From: Cellvibrionaceae bacterium
GTDB taxonomy: Bacteria; Pseudomonadota; Gammaproteobacteria; Pseudomonadales; Cellvibrionaceae
DNA: 64,000 nucleotides
Direction: 5' to 3'
Assembly: GCA_021151695.1 (NCBI GenBank)
Contig: JAGKWU010000009.1
Span: 124,001 to 188,000 of the forward strand
Shown here in pieces: positions 53,149-62,272 of the stretch (position 1 is its first letter; the number at the start of each line of letters is the position of its first letter). The notes beneath the pieces were generated by a model. That model worked only from the letters and a program-made list of their open reading frames with translations, was not told the origin of the DNA and did not search any database. A program made the translations under genes and the position numbers.

Positions 53149-54335
53149 AATCACCAGCTGACTTAATTGCCATTCTCTCGCGTCAATGGCGGAGTGCAGA
53201 TTTGCGGGAATCTCGCCTGTTGGATGTGAGGTCTTGGCCGCTAAAATTCACTATTGGTAAACCAACGGCCAATGAATTAATTAACAAACTTGATCAGGTG
53301 CGTGCGCGTATTCATGCTTGGAGGCAGGTGAGTATTGGTACAGTACATTGGCAGCCAATACAGTTTAAAAGTGCACGTGATCCCATCGACATCCCGTACG
53401 AATGGGAGTTTCACAGGCCATCACAGTGGATTGAGGCAACACAGGATGCTGACATTCGGAAACAATACTGTCGCTTGGAGGTATTAGTAGAGGCTGCCCA
53501 TCCAGACTTTCATCGCTTGTTAATTCGACAGTTGCACAGCTTGCGTGAAAAATCAGAGGCAGATATCAAACTGGCACTGAGTGTGGCTTTACAACTCGAA
53601 ACCGGCTGTGCCCAAGGTGCACCTTTACGAGCCTTGAGTGTGTGCGGGGTAGACAGCAAATTCTTTGAGCGCAACCGTAACCTGATTGTTAAATTACTTG
53701 ATATTCGTTTTGATGGTCTTATAAGCGAACAAGGGTTGGAAGCTTTTTTAAATGCAACAGAGAGCAATGACCACTGGTTATTGGTGGTGGATTTGGATGG
53801 AGGGTTATTACCTTTTCAACAATTACGAGTACGCGATACCGAATTAGCCAGTAATACTCTTCCTGGAAAAAATTTGTTGATTGTGGAAAACGAAAGTTGT
53901 CGTCATCAATTACCAAATCTACCGAATACCATTGCCATTCTTGGTGCGGGTTTAAATCTCGCGTGGATGAAATCAGATTGGCTCGCTCTGAAAAAATTAG
54001 CCTATTGGGGCGACTTGGATACATGGGGACTGAGCATGTTGGCGCGCGCTAGAGAGTACCAACCTTCACTAACTCCCCTTTTAATGACACAAGCGGTATT
54101 CGATGCAGCATCCACTAAAGCCGTTACTGAAAAAGTCCACGCCAGTGCAGTGTCGCTTATTGCGCTCACTCCTGCAGAACAATTATTGTTTCATTATTTG
54201 TTGAAACAAGAAAAAGGGCGATTAGAGCAGGAGTTTATCGCGAAGGAAAAGGTGGTGCAGGCGATCGCACAATGGGCTAATACTGAAATTAATACTTTTA
54301 CGAACGTCATAGTTGAGCATACCTCAGCTCAATGA
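53145..54335 (+). CDS. jetD: Wadjet type I JetD, Toprim-fold nuclease (DUF3322/DUF2220)
   Basis: A 396-residue nuclease subunit that cleaves DNA trapped by the JetABC motor. The N-terminal DUF3322 region has PYEWEFHRPSQWIEATQD. The C-terminal Toprim part (DUF2220) has the metal glutamate in LLIVENES near residue 245 and the acidic pair in LAYWGDLDTWGLSMLARA near 285-302, so the active site looks intact. The start overlaps jetC by four bases. It is the last gene of the operon and a hairpin follows 94 bases past the stop. Confidence 0.94.
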   Translation: MKSPADLIAILSRQWRSADLRESRLLDVRSWPLKFTIGKPTANELINKLDQVRARIHAWRQVSIGTVHWQPIQFKSARDPIDIPYEWEFHRPSQWIEATQDADIRKQYCRLEVLVEAAHPDFHRLLIRQLHSLREKSEADIKLALSVALQLETGCAQGAPLRALSVCGVDSKFFERNRNLIVKLLDIRFDGLISEQGLEAFLNATESNDHWLLVVDLDGGLLPFQQLRVRDTELASNTLPGKNLLIVENESCRHQLPNLPNTIAILGAGLNLAWMKSDWLALKKLAYWGDLDTWGLSMLARAREYQPSLTPLLMTQAVFDAASTKAVTEKVHASAVSLIALTPAEQLLFHYLLKQEKGRLEQEFIAKEKVVQAIAQWANTEINTFTNVIVEHTSAQ

Positions 54336-54428
54336 ATCTATGATTTTGGTCGTAAATGGAGCGATGGCTTTTAAGGAGAATTAGAATTCTATGTTCTCAA
54401 CATCTAATTAAAATACCCTCCCAAATAC

Positions 54429-54472
54429 AAGTGAGCCAAAATAGCTAACATCCAAACTATTCCGGCTCACTT
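54429..54472 (+). terminator. Hairpin after the Wadjet operon
   Basis: AAGTGAGCC (54429-54437) pairs with GGCTCACTT (54464-54472), with a 26-base loop and only a weak T-rich tail. It probably ends the jetABCD transcript. Confidence 0.5.
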
Positions 54473-54569
54473 ATTTGCTTTAATAAAATCCCTTATTTAC
54501 GATTAATTGCAACCACCGTAACTTCGACTAACTAACCGGCCCGCCAGCCGACTATTTAGAGGGATTTTT

Positions 54570-54716
54570 ATGACGCAATTTTCACAACCACCAGCCTCGC
54601 CTCAGGAGCTAACCACCCTCTACGACGACTTCACCCAACTCCAAAGCCTATGCATTTTCTCTGCGATGCTGCCGTTGCGGCAAACGTTGCAGGTAATTTG
54701 TGAGGTGATGGATTAA
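54570..54716 (+). CDS. Small hypothetical ORF (48 aa)
   Basis: A 48-codon frame with GAGGG six bases before the ATG, encoding MTQFSQPPASPQELTTLYDD followed by a Cys-containing helical stretch. The good ribosome site and coding-like start suggest a real small protein or the truncated beginning of one. The sequence just after it, to 54937, has no gene I can support. Confidence 0.35.
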   Translation: MTQFSQPPASPQELTTLYDDFTQLQSLCIFSAMLPLRQTLQVICEVMD

Positions 54717-54937
54717 GGTTTTGGGGCACATTACATATTGTTTGCGATGTCGTGTGCTTTATTTATGGCGGGGAAATGACAAAAGTTGCTTTTGCCGATT
54801 GCTTCAATTTTTATAAAAACCTTGATGGAAAAGGTAAAAAAGTCCTTTTAAGATCTGCTCGCCGTTGCCCTCTTACTCGGAGAATGCGAAGGGTGCCGCA
54901 AGGATTATTTTATCAATCGATGAAAAGGAGAATTTTC

Positions 54938-56128
54938 ATGAAGCGAAGCGCCTTGTTATTTTTTTCTTTTGTTCTTAGTTTTTTAATCACCGCCTGTGGC
55001 GGAGGTGGTGGCGGTTCCAAGCCTGATACGTCACCGTCCCCTGTTCCTGCAACCTCGACACCGGCCACCTCAACACCAACCACTTCAGCATCTTCTGCTT
55101 CCACAACCTCTGCGCCCAACTCGTCTGCAGCAACTTCGGTAACAAGCAGTTCATCAAGCACGAGCTCATCTGTGTCAACTTCATCGGCGACCAGCTCATC
55201 AAGTTCTGTTGCATCAATAGCATCAGGTCCGACAGGTGTGCTCTGGCATGACAACTATGCGCTGGATTATCGCGAGGGTGTACAACTGGCGCATCTTGAT
55301 GGCAGTGCGCCAACGCAAATTTCCACTAACGATGAAGCCACGGTTGACGTGTGGCCAGATGGAACCCAATACGTAATAACGGATTGGAAAGTTTATGATG
55401 ACTACACAGAAATCACCGTGATTGATCGCGCCAGCGGCAAAACGATTTATCAAAAACAAGTAGATGGCTTCCTGCGGAGCGTAAAGCCCTCACCTACCAA
55501 TAAAAGTGTGATGAAGGTGCGCCTTGGTAAAGATTCCATTTCGCCGTTTGATGAATTTATTTTGGATTTATCCAACAACAGCGTTCGCTATATCATCTCT
55601 GAGAGAGATTGGTTTTCGTGGATGCCAGACGGGCGCTTTATGCTGATCAATATAGACACGGGCAACATACGGATTCTGACTCTGCCAAACGCCAGTAGGG
55701 ACAAGGCGGAGGAGACGACTGTAGGTCATCTGACGGTGCCGGATGATAGGTTTATGGGCGATTTTAATGTGAGCCCCACAGGCAAGCAGATCATTATGAT
55801 CATGAATCGTCGCGGCACTACATCGGCAGAGCCGGATTTATGGATTGGCAATATTGATGGTTCCGCATTTGAACAACTCACCGAAACCAAATTAATTGCG
55901 AGTGCCGCTTGGTCGCCCGATGGACACTATGTTGCTTACACAACGGACACAGGCAGCATCTGCAGTTTTGGTGGTTGCCTTGGCTCGTGCGACCAATGGT
56001 ATACGCCGGTGAACTTGCGCAAAGTGCAGGGCTTACCCAACACGCCGGGCAGTGAAGTGTTCAGGGTGGTTAATCGCTATGGTGATGAGCAAACCCTGGG
56101 TTGTTCTGTGCTGGCCTGGACGCCGTAA
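54938..56128 (+). CDS. Lipoprotein with Ser/Thr linker and beta-propeller (PD40-like) domain
   Basis: A 396-residue exported lipoprotein. ATG 54938 has AAAAGGAG at eight bases; the frame runs further upstream but without a sensible start. Lipobox SFLITACGGG with Cys near 20 is followed by a glycine run and an 80-residue Ser/Thr/Ala/Pro linker. The remaining 280 residues are WD40/TolB-like blades: QLAHLDGSAPTQIS, DLWIGNIDGSAFEQLT and AAWSPDGHYVAYTTDTG. Two cysteine-rich turns (CSFGGCLGSC) lie near the end. It probably sits on the periplasmic or outer surface; ligand unknown. It is convergent with the PEP-CTERM genes. Confidence 0.82.
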   Translation: MKRSALLFFSFVLSFLITACGGGGGGSKPDTSPSPVPATSTPATSTPTTSASSASTTSAPNSSAATSVTSSSSSTSSSVSTSSATSSSSSVASIASGPTGVLWHDNYALDYREGVQLAHLDGSAPTQISTNDEATVDVWPDGTQYVITDWKVYDDYTEITVIDRASGKTIYQKQVDGFLRSVKPSPTNKSVMKVRLGKDSISPFDEFILDLSNNSVRYIISERDWFSWMPDGRFMLINIDTGNIRILTLPNASRDKAEETTVGHLTVPDDRFMGDFNVSPTGKQIIMIMNRRGTTSAEPDLWIGNIDGSAFEQLTETKLIASAAWSPDGHYVAYTTDTGSICSFGGCLGSCDQWYTPVNLRKVQGLPNTPGSEVFRVVNRYGDEQTLGCSVLAWTP

Positions 56129-56166
56129 TCTTATCGCGACTGTGAGCAGTTTTATGGTTTGATAAT

Positions 56167-56194
56167 GCGTGGCCATTTTTTTCGATGGCCACGC
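56167..56194. terminator. Hairpin between convergent genes
   Basis: GCGTGGCCAT (56167-56176) pairs exactly with ATGGCCACGC (56185-56194) around an eight-base T-rich loop, with an A-run after it. It lies between stops at 56128 and 56204 and likely separates the two transcripts, although the flanking U-run is on the wrong side for classic termination. Confidence 0.55.
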
Positions 56195-56203
56195 AAAAAA
56201 AAA

Positions 56204-56788
56204 TTAAACCTTGCGACGGCGCTGCCTTAATCCAATGCCCATCAGCCCCAGGCCCAATAATAAAATCGGCGCAGGTTCGGGAATGCGGGTGATTTCTGCA
56301 TCCAGGCGTGCGGAGTTTAGCCAGAGGTTATCTGTGTAAGCGACAAACCAGCTGGATACTTCGCCGAAGAGATCGACGTTTTGCAAACAGGTCTCTTCGT
56401 CATTAACGTAATCCGAGTATTGGCAGCTGTAGGTTTTATTCCACGAAATGGCGAAGCTGGTGATGCCTGTATCTATATCGGCAAAGATGGATCTGCCATC
56501 AAATATCCATGAGTAAAAAATAATAAATTCCCAATTGCTCATGTCCTCCCAGTTTTCCATGTCTTCTTCGGTTTCCACAATTTCGCGAATATCAAAACTC
56601 AACTTGAGGCTGGTAATGGAATCCGTGTGGTGGTTATAGCCATGGTCGACGAGATTAAATGTGAGCCCCGTATATTGGCCATTAACCATCGGCGCGTTGA
56701 ATTCAATTACATCGCTGATGACTAAAGCTTGCGCGCAAAGGGCGTTGCTAAAAAGTAGGCCGAATACAATAAGTTTTACTAGTTTCAT
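56204..56788 (-). CDS. PEP-CTERM protein, tandem paralogue 3
   Basis: A 194-residue exported protein. Signal peptide residues 1-21 (LIVFGLLFSNALCAQA) are followed by LVISDVIEFNAPMVNGQYTG, a beta-sandwich-like core with SLKLSFDIREIVETEEDMEN and SWIFDGRSIFADIDTGITSF, a Cys pair (TYSCQY…ETCLQN), and the sorting tag IPEPAPILLLGLGLMGIGLR ending QRRRKV. It is the third and last gene in transcription order of three near relatives, with a strong AAGGAG ahead of the ATG. Processing would need an exosortase encoded elsewhere. Confidence 0.85.
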   Translation of the reverse strand: MKLVKLIVFGLLFSNALCAQALVISDVIEFNAPMVNGQYTGLTFNLVDHGYNHHTDSITSLKLSFDIREIVETEEDMENWEDMSNWEFIIFYSWIFDGRSIFADIDTGITSFAISWNKTYSCQYSDYVNDEETCLQNVDLFGEVSSWFVAYTDNLWLNSARLDAEITRIPEPAPILLLGLGLMGIGLRQRRRKV

Positions 56789-56803
56789 GATGCTACTCCT
56801 TCA

Positions 56804-57397
56804 TCAGATGAGAATTTTGCGTGTGGTTAAACAGGCGAGCCCCAAGCCGACTAATAAAAGCGGTGAGGGTTCGGGGATGCGGGTGACCTCGGCGTCCAGG
56901 CGCACTTCTCCGAGCCATAAATTATTGTTGAGGGCTAACACTGTGCTGGACATGATGCCGTCCAGATCAAGGTTTTCCTGGCAGCCTTCCTCTTCCCAGG
57001 GTGTAAATTGGCAGTCGTAGGTTTTGGTCCAGGGCCGTTCATAAGTCTTGATGCCTGTGTCTATATCGGCATAAATATCCCGGCCATCAAATACCCAGGA
57101 ATAGAAAATAATAAATTCCCAGGTGCTCATATCATCCGGATTGGTGAAATCTTCTTCATTCTCTACAATTTCGCGAAAATCAAAACTCAGTTTTATATGG
57201 GTAATGGTATCGGTGCGGTGGTCATAACCATGATCGGCAAGGTTGAACATAAAATTTTCGAATTTGCCATTTACCATAGGTGCGTTGAATTCATGCACAT
57301 CGCTCAGGATAAGCGCATTGGCCGATGTGGTGCTGGCAAGCAATGCCGTGAATAAAAAATATTTAGCAGCGAATAAAAAAGGTTTTAGCAATTTCAT
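56804..57397 (-). CDS. PEP-CTERM protein, tandem paralogue 2
   Basis: A 197-residue close relative of its two neighbours: signal peptide (FTALLASTTSANA), LILSDVHEFNAPMVNGKFEN, HIKLSFDFREIVENEEDFTN, SWVFDGRDIYADIDTGIKTY, the conserved Cys pair (TYDCQF…EGCQEN) and LDLDGIMSSTVLALNNNLWL. The sorting tag is IPEPSPLLLVGLGLACLTTR but it ends LTTRKILI, with only one Arg and one Lys after the hydrophobic helix, so it is weaker than in the other copies. The gene lies 15 bases before the next start, so these form one operon. Confidence 0.85.
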   Translation of the reverse strand: MKLLKPFLFAAKYFLFTALLASTTSANALILSDVHEFNAPMVNGKFENFMFNLADHGYDHRTDTITHIKLSFDFREIVENEEDFTNPDDMSTWEFIIFYSWVFDGRDIYADIDTGIKTYERPWTKTYDCQFTPWEEEGCQENLDLDGIMSSTVLALNNNLWLGEVRLDAEVTRIPEPSPLLLVGLGLACLTTRKILI

Positions 57398-57423
57398 GCT
57401 GTTACTCCTTCAACTGGTGTTGG

Positions 57424-58026
57424 TTAAAGGTGACAAGATGTTTTTTTGTTGACGAGCACGCAGCAGTGTCTTCTGGCAATGGCGATAAGACCTAACCCCA
57501 TCAACAGCAAGGGTGCGGGTTCCGGGACGCGAGTGACTTCTATTTCTGCGCGTACATCGCCGAGCCATAAATTATCGCTGCCTGACACTATAGTGCTGGA
57601 CATAATGCCGTCGAGATCGAGGTTTTCTACACAGGTGTTTGATTCCCATATCTCTACCTGACATTCATAGGTTTTGTTCCAGGAGGTAGCAAAGCGTTCA
57701 ATGCCGGTGTCTATATCGCCATAGATCACCCTGCCATCAAATATGCGCGAATAAATAATCAGGGGTTCCCAGTCAACCAGATCTTCCCAATGGGCGGGAT
57801 CTTCTTCGGTTTCGATAATTTCACGAAAATCAAAACTGAGCCTTACGATGGTGATGGTATCGGTGCGATGGTTGTAACCCTTGTCGGCAAAGTCAAAAAT
57901 AAATGTGTTCGTTTTGCCATTTATCAGCGGTGCATTGAATTCGTATACATCACTCAAGACAAATGCATTGGCGGAAGCGGCGCAACTACAGATGGCGCCG
58001 AATAAAATAGCGTTTAAAAATCGCAT
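57424..58026 (-). CDS. PEP-CTERM protein, tandem paralogue 1
   Basis: A 200-residue first gene of the tandem set: signal peptide (AILFGAICSCAASANA), VLSDVYEFNAPLINGKTNTF, VRLSFDFREIIETEEDPAHW, RIFDGRVIYGDIDTGIERFA, the Cys pair (TYECQV…NTCVEN) and LDLDGIMSSTIVSGSDNLWL. Its sorting tag VPEPAPLLLMGLGLIAIARR is followed by a longer tail HCCVLVNKKTSCHL with three extra cysteines, unlike the other copies. GGAGCAG precedes the ATG. The promoter should lie in the 290-base gap to the divergent MHS transporter gene. Confidence 0.85.
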   Translation of the reverse strand: MRFLNAILFGAICSCAASANAFVLSDVYEFNAPLINGKTNTFIFDFADKGYNHRTDTITIVRLSFDFREIIETEEDPAHWEDLVDWEPLIIYSRIFDGRVIYGDIDTGIERFATSWNKTYECQVEIWESNTCVENLDLDGIMSSTIVSGSDNLWLGDVRAEIEVTRVPEPAPLLLMGLGLIAIARRHCCVLVNKKTSCHL

Positions 58027-58319
58027 GGGGCTGCTCCTTCATGGTGGAAATAATCGAAACGGCAAGTAAAAGGGATTGAGGTGACGCAAGCGGTAATCTT
58101 GAATGAGTTAAAAATAAAAGCAGCATACGCACCAACTTGGCGGTAGCCTGTTAAATCAAGATGTTATTTTGGGGTGGCGTTTAAGCTTTATTCGAGATGT
58201 AAATCTGTTCGACAACTGAAAATTTTTTTCGCCGTTTGGTTGATTCCCACGGCTGGCGCTTGCAATCACCTTGATTGGCATCGACAATGCCGAAAAAATA
58301 ATGCCACCCAGAGATATCA

Positions 58320-59618
58320 ATGAACGTGACAACTTCCCCACAAACGACCAACACTGCAAACTCGCCTGCCCGTGTGCTCTTCGCCAGTGTGATAGGCACC
58401 GCCATCGAATTTTTCGATTTTTATATTTATGCCACCGCTGCGGTGCTGGTGTTTCCGATTTTATTTTTCCCCAAGGGCGATGCCACTATTGCGACCTTAC
58501 AATCGCTTGCCACCTTTGCCCTGGCGTTTTTTGCGCGGCCCATTGGCTCGGCGTTGTTTGGGCATTTTGGTGATCGCATTGGGCGCAAAGCGACTTTGGT
58601 GGCGGCGCTGATGACGATGGGGATTTCCACCGTGTGCATCGGCCTCTTGCCTTCCTATGCTTCGATTGGAATTGCCGCGACTGTGTTGTTGTGCATTTGT
58701 CGTGTCGGCCAGGGTATTGGCCTGGGTGGTGAATGGGGCGGTGCTGTGTTATTGGCTATCGAAAATGCGCCGGAGAAAAAGCGCGCGCTCTATGGCATGT
58801 TTCCACAACTCGGCGCACCTATAGGATTTATTTGTTCAACGTCAGTATTTTTATTATTAACCCACAATTTAACCGATGCGGATTTTTTTAGTTGGGGTTG
58901 GCGTATACCGTTTATTGCCAGTGCGCTATTAGTGTTGGTGGGTTTGTACGTGCGTTTGAACCTGGAGGAAACACCGGCCTTCACGCAAGCAATGAAGGAG
59001 AATCACCGCGTGCGCGTGCCTATGCTGAACGTGCTTACGCAACACACAGGTGTTTTGATTCTCGGCGCGCTTCTGGCGATTGCGGCCTTTGCGGTGTTTT
59101 ACATCACCACCGTATTCACGCTGGGCTGGGGCACCAGCAAGTTGGGTTATACGCGCGAAGATTTTTTGATTCTGCAACTCTATTCTGTTTTTGTACTCGC
59201 CTTAACGATTTGGCTGTCGGCATTGGTTGCCGACAAGCTCGGCCGTCGCTGGATGTTAATGTTAAGCGGCGTTGCGGTGATGGCATTCGGTTTGGTGTTT
59301 GCCCCGCTGTTAAATTCAGGTACAAATCTGGGTGTGTTGGCGGTGTTGTGCCTGGGCTTTAGTGTGATGGGATTAACCTATGGTCCGCTCGGCACTGCAC
59401 TCGCTGAAATATATCCAACAGAAGTGCGCTACACGGGCGCATCGCTCAGTTTTAACCTGGCGGGCATTATTGGCGCATCGCTGACACCGGCGATTGCGAG
59501 TTGGTTGGGTGTTAATTTCGGGCTTGCGTCTGTGGGTTATTACGTCGCTTTCGCCGGTTTGCTTACGCTCGCTGCCGCTACGCGATTGCCTAAATATTCT
59601 GATCAGGCGTCTTCATAA
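58320..59618 (+). CDS. MFS transporter, metabolite:H+ symporter (MHS) family
   Basis: A 432-residue inner-membrane carrier with twelve hydrophobic segments. Family signatures: N-terminal IGTAIEFFDFYIYATAAVLV, the loop GHFGDRIGRKATLVAALMTM, RVGQGIGLGGEWGGAVLLA, and GPLGTALAEIYPTEVRYTGA in the second half. Members import organic acids, shikimate or compatible solutes with protons; the substrate here is not predictable. It stands alone, and its 3' end overlaps by 16 bases the end of the convergent diguanylate cyclase gene. Confidence 0.92.
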   Translation: MNVTTSPQTTNTANSPARVLFASVIGTAIEFFDFYIYATAAVLVFPILFFPKGDATIATLQSLATFALAFFARPIGSALFGHFGDRIGRKATLVAALMTMGISTVCIGLLPSYASIGIAATVLLCICRVGQGIGLGGEWGGAVLLAIENAPEKKRALYGMFPQLGAPIGFICSTSVFLLLTHNLTDADFFSWGWRIPFIASALLVLVGLYVRLNLEETPAFTQAMKENHRVRVPMLNVLTQHTGVLILGALLAIAAFAVFYITTVFTLGWGTSKLGYTREDFLILQLYSVFVLALTIWLSALVADKLGRRWMLMLSGVAVMAFGLVFAPLLNSGTNLGVLAVLCLGFSVMGLTYGPLGTALAEIYPTEVRYTGASLSFNLAGIIGASLTPAIASWLGVNFGLASVGYYVAFAGLLTLAAATRLPKYSDQASS

Positions 59619-60805
59619 ATAACCAAGGGCGTGCTGTCATTTTTTTTTGCCTGGTACATAGCAACGTCAGCACGATTTATCAGGGTATCGGCATCCTGGC
59701 CGTGGGTTGGGTAGACACTCATGCCGATGCTGGCAGATAAATGAAAGGAATGGCCCAGTACGGAAAAAGGCACGGCGATGGACTTTGATACCTTTTGGGC
59801 GATTACAACAGCATCGGAAACTTTGGAGATCTCTGGCAACAGAATTAAAAACTCATCTCCGCCGTGTCGGCTTACTGTGTCCAGCGCGCGGACAGAAAGT
59901 GAAAGGGTTTTTGCTATATGCAGTAAAACCAGATCGCCTATGTTGTGGCCAAAAGTATCGTTAATGGCTTTGAATTTATTTAAATCTAAAAATAAAACTG
60001 CAATTTTTTTGGTACTGCGTTTTGCGGATGAGATGGCAAGGGCAAGACGATCTTTATAGAGCAGACGATTGGGTAGGCCGGTAAGTGAATCCATCGCGCA
60101 GGAAAGTGTTAGCTCGGTAATATCTTTGTCGCGCTGGGCGGTATCGACTTGTGCGGCGCAAGTCGCTATCACTAAATGTTCATTTGCTTTAAGCAAATCA
60201 GTTTGCTTGGACGTCCAGCTCTTTTCCAGCTCTATAATTTTTTGTTCAAGATTGTGCAATATCCAGCGGTTTTTGAGGATTTGGCTTTCGAGTTTTATGA
60301 GTTCAAGATTAGCAACCCCAACATCAGTGTGGCGCTTCAAGGTTGGCGATGACATTACCGCTTCCCTTTTAACGTTGATATAGGGAACGCTTAAATGGCT
60401 GTTTAATGGCGCCATATTGATGGAGTCGAGCAGTCGATGCGCGAGTTCAGAGCCCACCAGTGTGGCTAATTGAGTGTGCAGCGCTTCAAACGACTCCTTT
60501 CCCCCTTCGATGATTTGGTTGTTGCTTTGGTCGGAGAGTACTGCTTTGAGCACAGAAAAATCGATGCTTGTCAGGTGGTTTTCATGGGCGTCGTTGAGCC
60601 AGGGGTGAAGCGGGCTGGCAATATCGAGGCAGCGGTTGTACAGCGCTGTGAAGCCTCGCATGCCTACAATAGGAATGAGCATCAGCTCGATTCGCTGCCA
60701 CAACGCGGTGATTTCAATGGCATTTTCCAACTCGGGGGATTGAAGGAACTTGGGAGCATAGGTTTTCAATGGGGGAGCCTTGTAGGAGGAAAAAACCTGG
60801 AGCAC
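59603..60805 (-). CDS. Diguanylate cyclase (GGDEF) with helical N-terminal region
   Basis: A 400-residue enzyme making cyclic di-GMP. Residues 1-150 form a helical region without recognisable family, then a coiled-coil stretch (LESQILKNRWILHNLEQKII). The GGDEF domain (235-400) has DSLTGLPNRLLYKDRL, LFLDLNKFKAINDTFGHNIG and the active-site HGGDEFLILL near 313. No I-site RxxD is seen in the usual place (SLSVRALD gives R-A-L-D, which may serve). There is no membrane segment, so it is cytoplasmic. The start is GTG 60805 and is uncertain. Confidence 0.9.
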   Translation of the reverse strand: MLQVFSSYKAPPLKTYAPKFLQSPELENAIEITALWQRIELMLIPIVGMRGFTALYNRCLDIASPLHPWLNDAHENHLTSIDFSVLKAVLSDQSNNQIIEGGKESFEALHTQLATLVGSELAHRLLDSINMAPLNSHLSVPYINVKREAVMSSPTLKRHTDVGVANLELIKLESQILKNRWILHNLEQKIIELEKSWTSKQTDLLKANEHLVIATCAAQVDTAQRDKDITELTLSCAMDSLTGLPNRLLYKDRLALAISSAKRSTKKIAVLFLDLNKFKAINDTFGHNIGDLVLLHIAKTLSLSVRALDTVSRHGGDEFLILLPEISKVSDAVVIAQKVSKSIAVPFSVLGHSFHLSASIGMSVYPTHGQDADTLINRADVAMYQAKKNDSTPLVIYEDA

Positions 60806-60990
60806 ATATATGGAAGCAGATATAGGTGGGATCTAGTCAGCTTATACCTAATTACAGCTAAAAGAAGGAACTTATCGACCTTATAACACGCGCTCATAAG
60901 CCATTAAACGCAGGCCAACTCAGGATGGTCACCTTGTTCAACGCGCAACCGGCTGTTCTAATTGTTGCAATTTAATAAGACCTACAGCGA

Positions 60991-62169
60991 ATGCCAGCTA
61001 TGCACGAAGCTTTCAAAATTTTTATCCTCTCCACCATTATCATTACGCTCTGGATGGCGTTTTTGTTGTTGCAGGATAAGCGCAGCCATAAATTGTTGAA
61101 CCGTTGGTTCGCGGCGTTTTTGGTGGCCTTGACCCTGCCGCAGATGGATCTTTATGCAAACCAGATTGTGCAGGGCGGATACCTTAAGCTGGCGTTGGTG
61201 GCGGCATCATTTTTGTGGCTTAAGGGACCGTTTATGTGGACCTTTATCCAGGTGCTTACCCGTAAAGACACCAGTCTTCGTCGCATGTTTGTGCATTTTA
61301 TTCCCTGGTGCTGCGCGCTGGTTGTTCTGTTAAATGCTCCCCGGCTGATTGTGCCTTTTGTGTTGGCGGGTATGTGCCATATGCTCGCGTATTTATTAGC
61401 TTGCTTATGGCAGTTAATTCACAAGCGCCGCTACCTGGCGGATGTGTGGAACGGTTTTCAAAACTCGGCGTTTTACTGGTTGCTCTATGTGATTGGCGGA
61501 GTGATGTTATTAGGCGCTGTCGATCTGGTGGTGATGTCGCTGGTATTTGGCGGCCTGTTGAGCGGCTATGATGTGTTGGATTATTTTGCCTTCCCATTGT
61601 TTTCGATTTATGTGCTGTCGGTGGGATTTCTCAGTGTGTATCGCCCGGAGTTATTGTTTCGCGAACCATCCACAGAAACATTTGTGGAGGCTGTAAACAG
61701 CGAAGCAGTTGAGATAGCTCAACCGGACGAACAGCAAGAACAAAAAGGCCAGCAACAAGAGCAGAAAGAGAGATACCTGGAGCTGGATCAACCAGTCGCC
61801 CAAGCCCTGATGCAACAGCTAGCTCAATTGATGCAGGAGCAGCATGTCTATCGCCAGAACGAATTGTCGCTACCCGAGCTGGCGGCATATCTGGATATTA
61901 GCGTGCACCAGGTGTCGGAATTATTGAACGTACATATTGGCTGCAGCTTTTACGATTATTTAAATCAGTACCGGCTGGAGCATGCCTGCCGTTTACTGGC
62001 GGATGCGGATTGCCAGTTGCGTATTCTGGATATAGTGTTTGAAGCCGGTTACAACAATAAAAATACTTTTTATCGTGTGTTTAAAGACAGCTTGGGTGTC
62101 ACACCCAATCAATACCGTGCCAGTGCTTTGGGAGCAGATTCGCCGGCGATTACGGCAGTGGAAATCTAG
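60991..62169 (+). CDS. AraC-family regulator with N-terminal membrane domain
   Basis: A 392-residue membrane-bound transcription regulator. The first 225 residues contain about seven hydrophobic helices (for example IFILSTIIITLWMAFLLLQ, LIVPFVLAGMCHMLAYLLAC, AFYWLLYVIGGVMLLGAVDL). A Gln/Glu-rich linker (DEQQEQKGQQQEQKER) leads to the AraC DNA-binding domain at 285-385: LSLPELAAYLDISVHQVSEL, LLADADCQLRILDIVFEAGY and NKNTFYRVFKDSLGVTPNQY. This type is common in Cellvibrio near secreted hydrolases and TonB systems. It may control the PEBP lipoprotein gene 100 bases downstream. Confidence 0.9.
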   Translation: MPAMHEAFKIFILSTIIITLWMAFLLLQDKRSHKLLNRWFAAFLVALTLPQMDLYANQIVQGGYLKLALVAASFLWLKGPFMWTFIQVLTRKDTSLRRMFVHFIPWCCALVVLLNAPRLIVPFVLAGMCHMLAYLLACLWQLIHKRRYLADVWNGFQNSAFYWLLYVIGGVMLLGAVDLVVMSLVFGGLLSGYDVLDYFAFPLFSIYVLSVGFLSVYRPELLFREPSTETFVEAVNSEAVEIAQPDEQQEQKGQQQEQKERYLELDQPVAQALMQQLAQLMQEQHVYRQNELSLPELAAYLDISVHQVSELLNVHIGCSFYDYLNQYRLEHACRLLADADCQLRILDIVFEAGYNNKNTFYRVFKDSLGVTPNQYRASALGADSPAITAVEI

Positions 62170-62272
62170 CGAATCCGTGTATTTGGTCAGGTCACTCTTG
62201 ATCGAAAAGGACATACAGGTGCATCGCCACACCTAAAGTGCAATCCCCGAATATTAATTCAAGGATTGCACT

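Noticed and set aside
54752..54937. N-terminal extension of the beta-propeller lipoprotein
   Set aside because: It would place 62 basic residues before a perfect lipoprotein signal; the ATG at 54938 has an excellent ribosome site.
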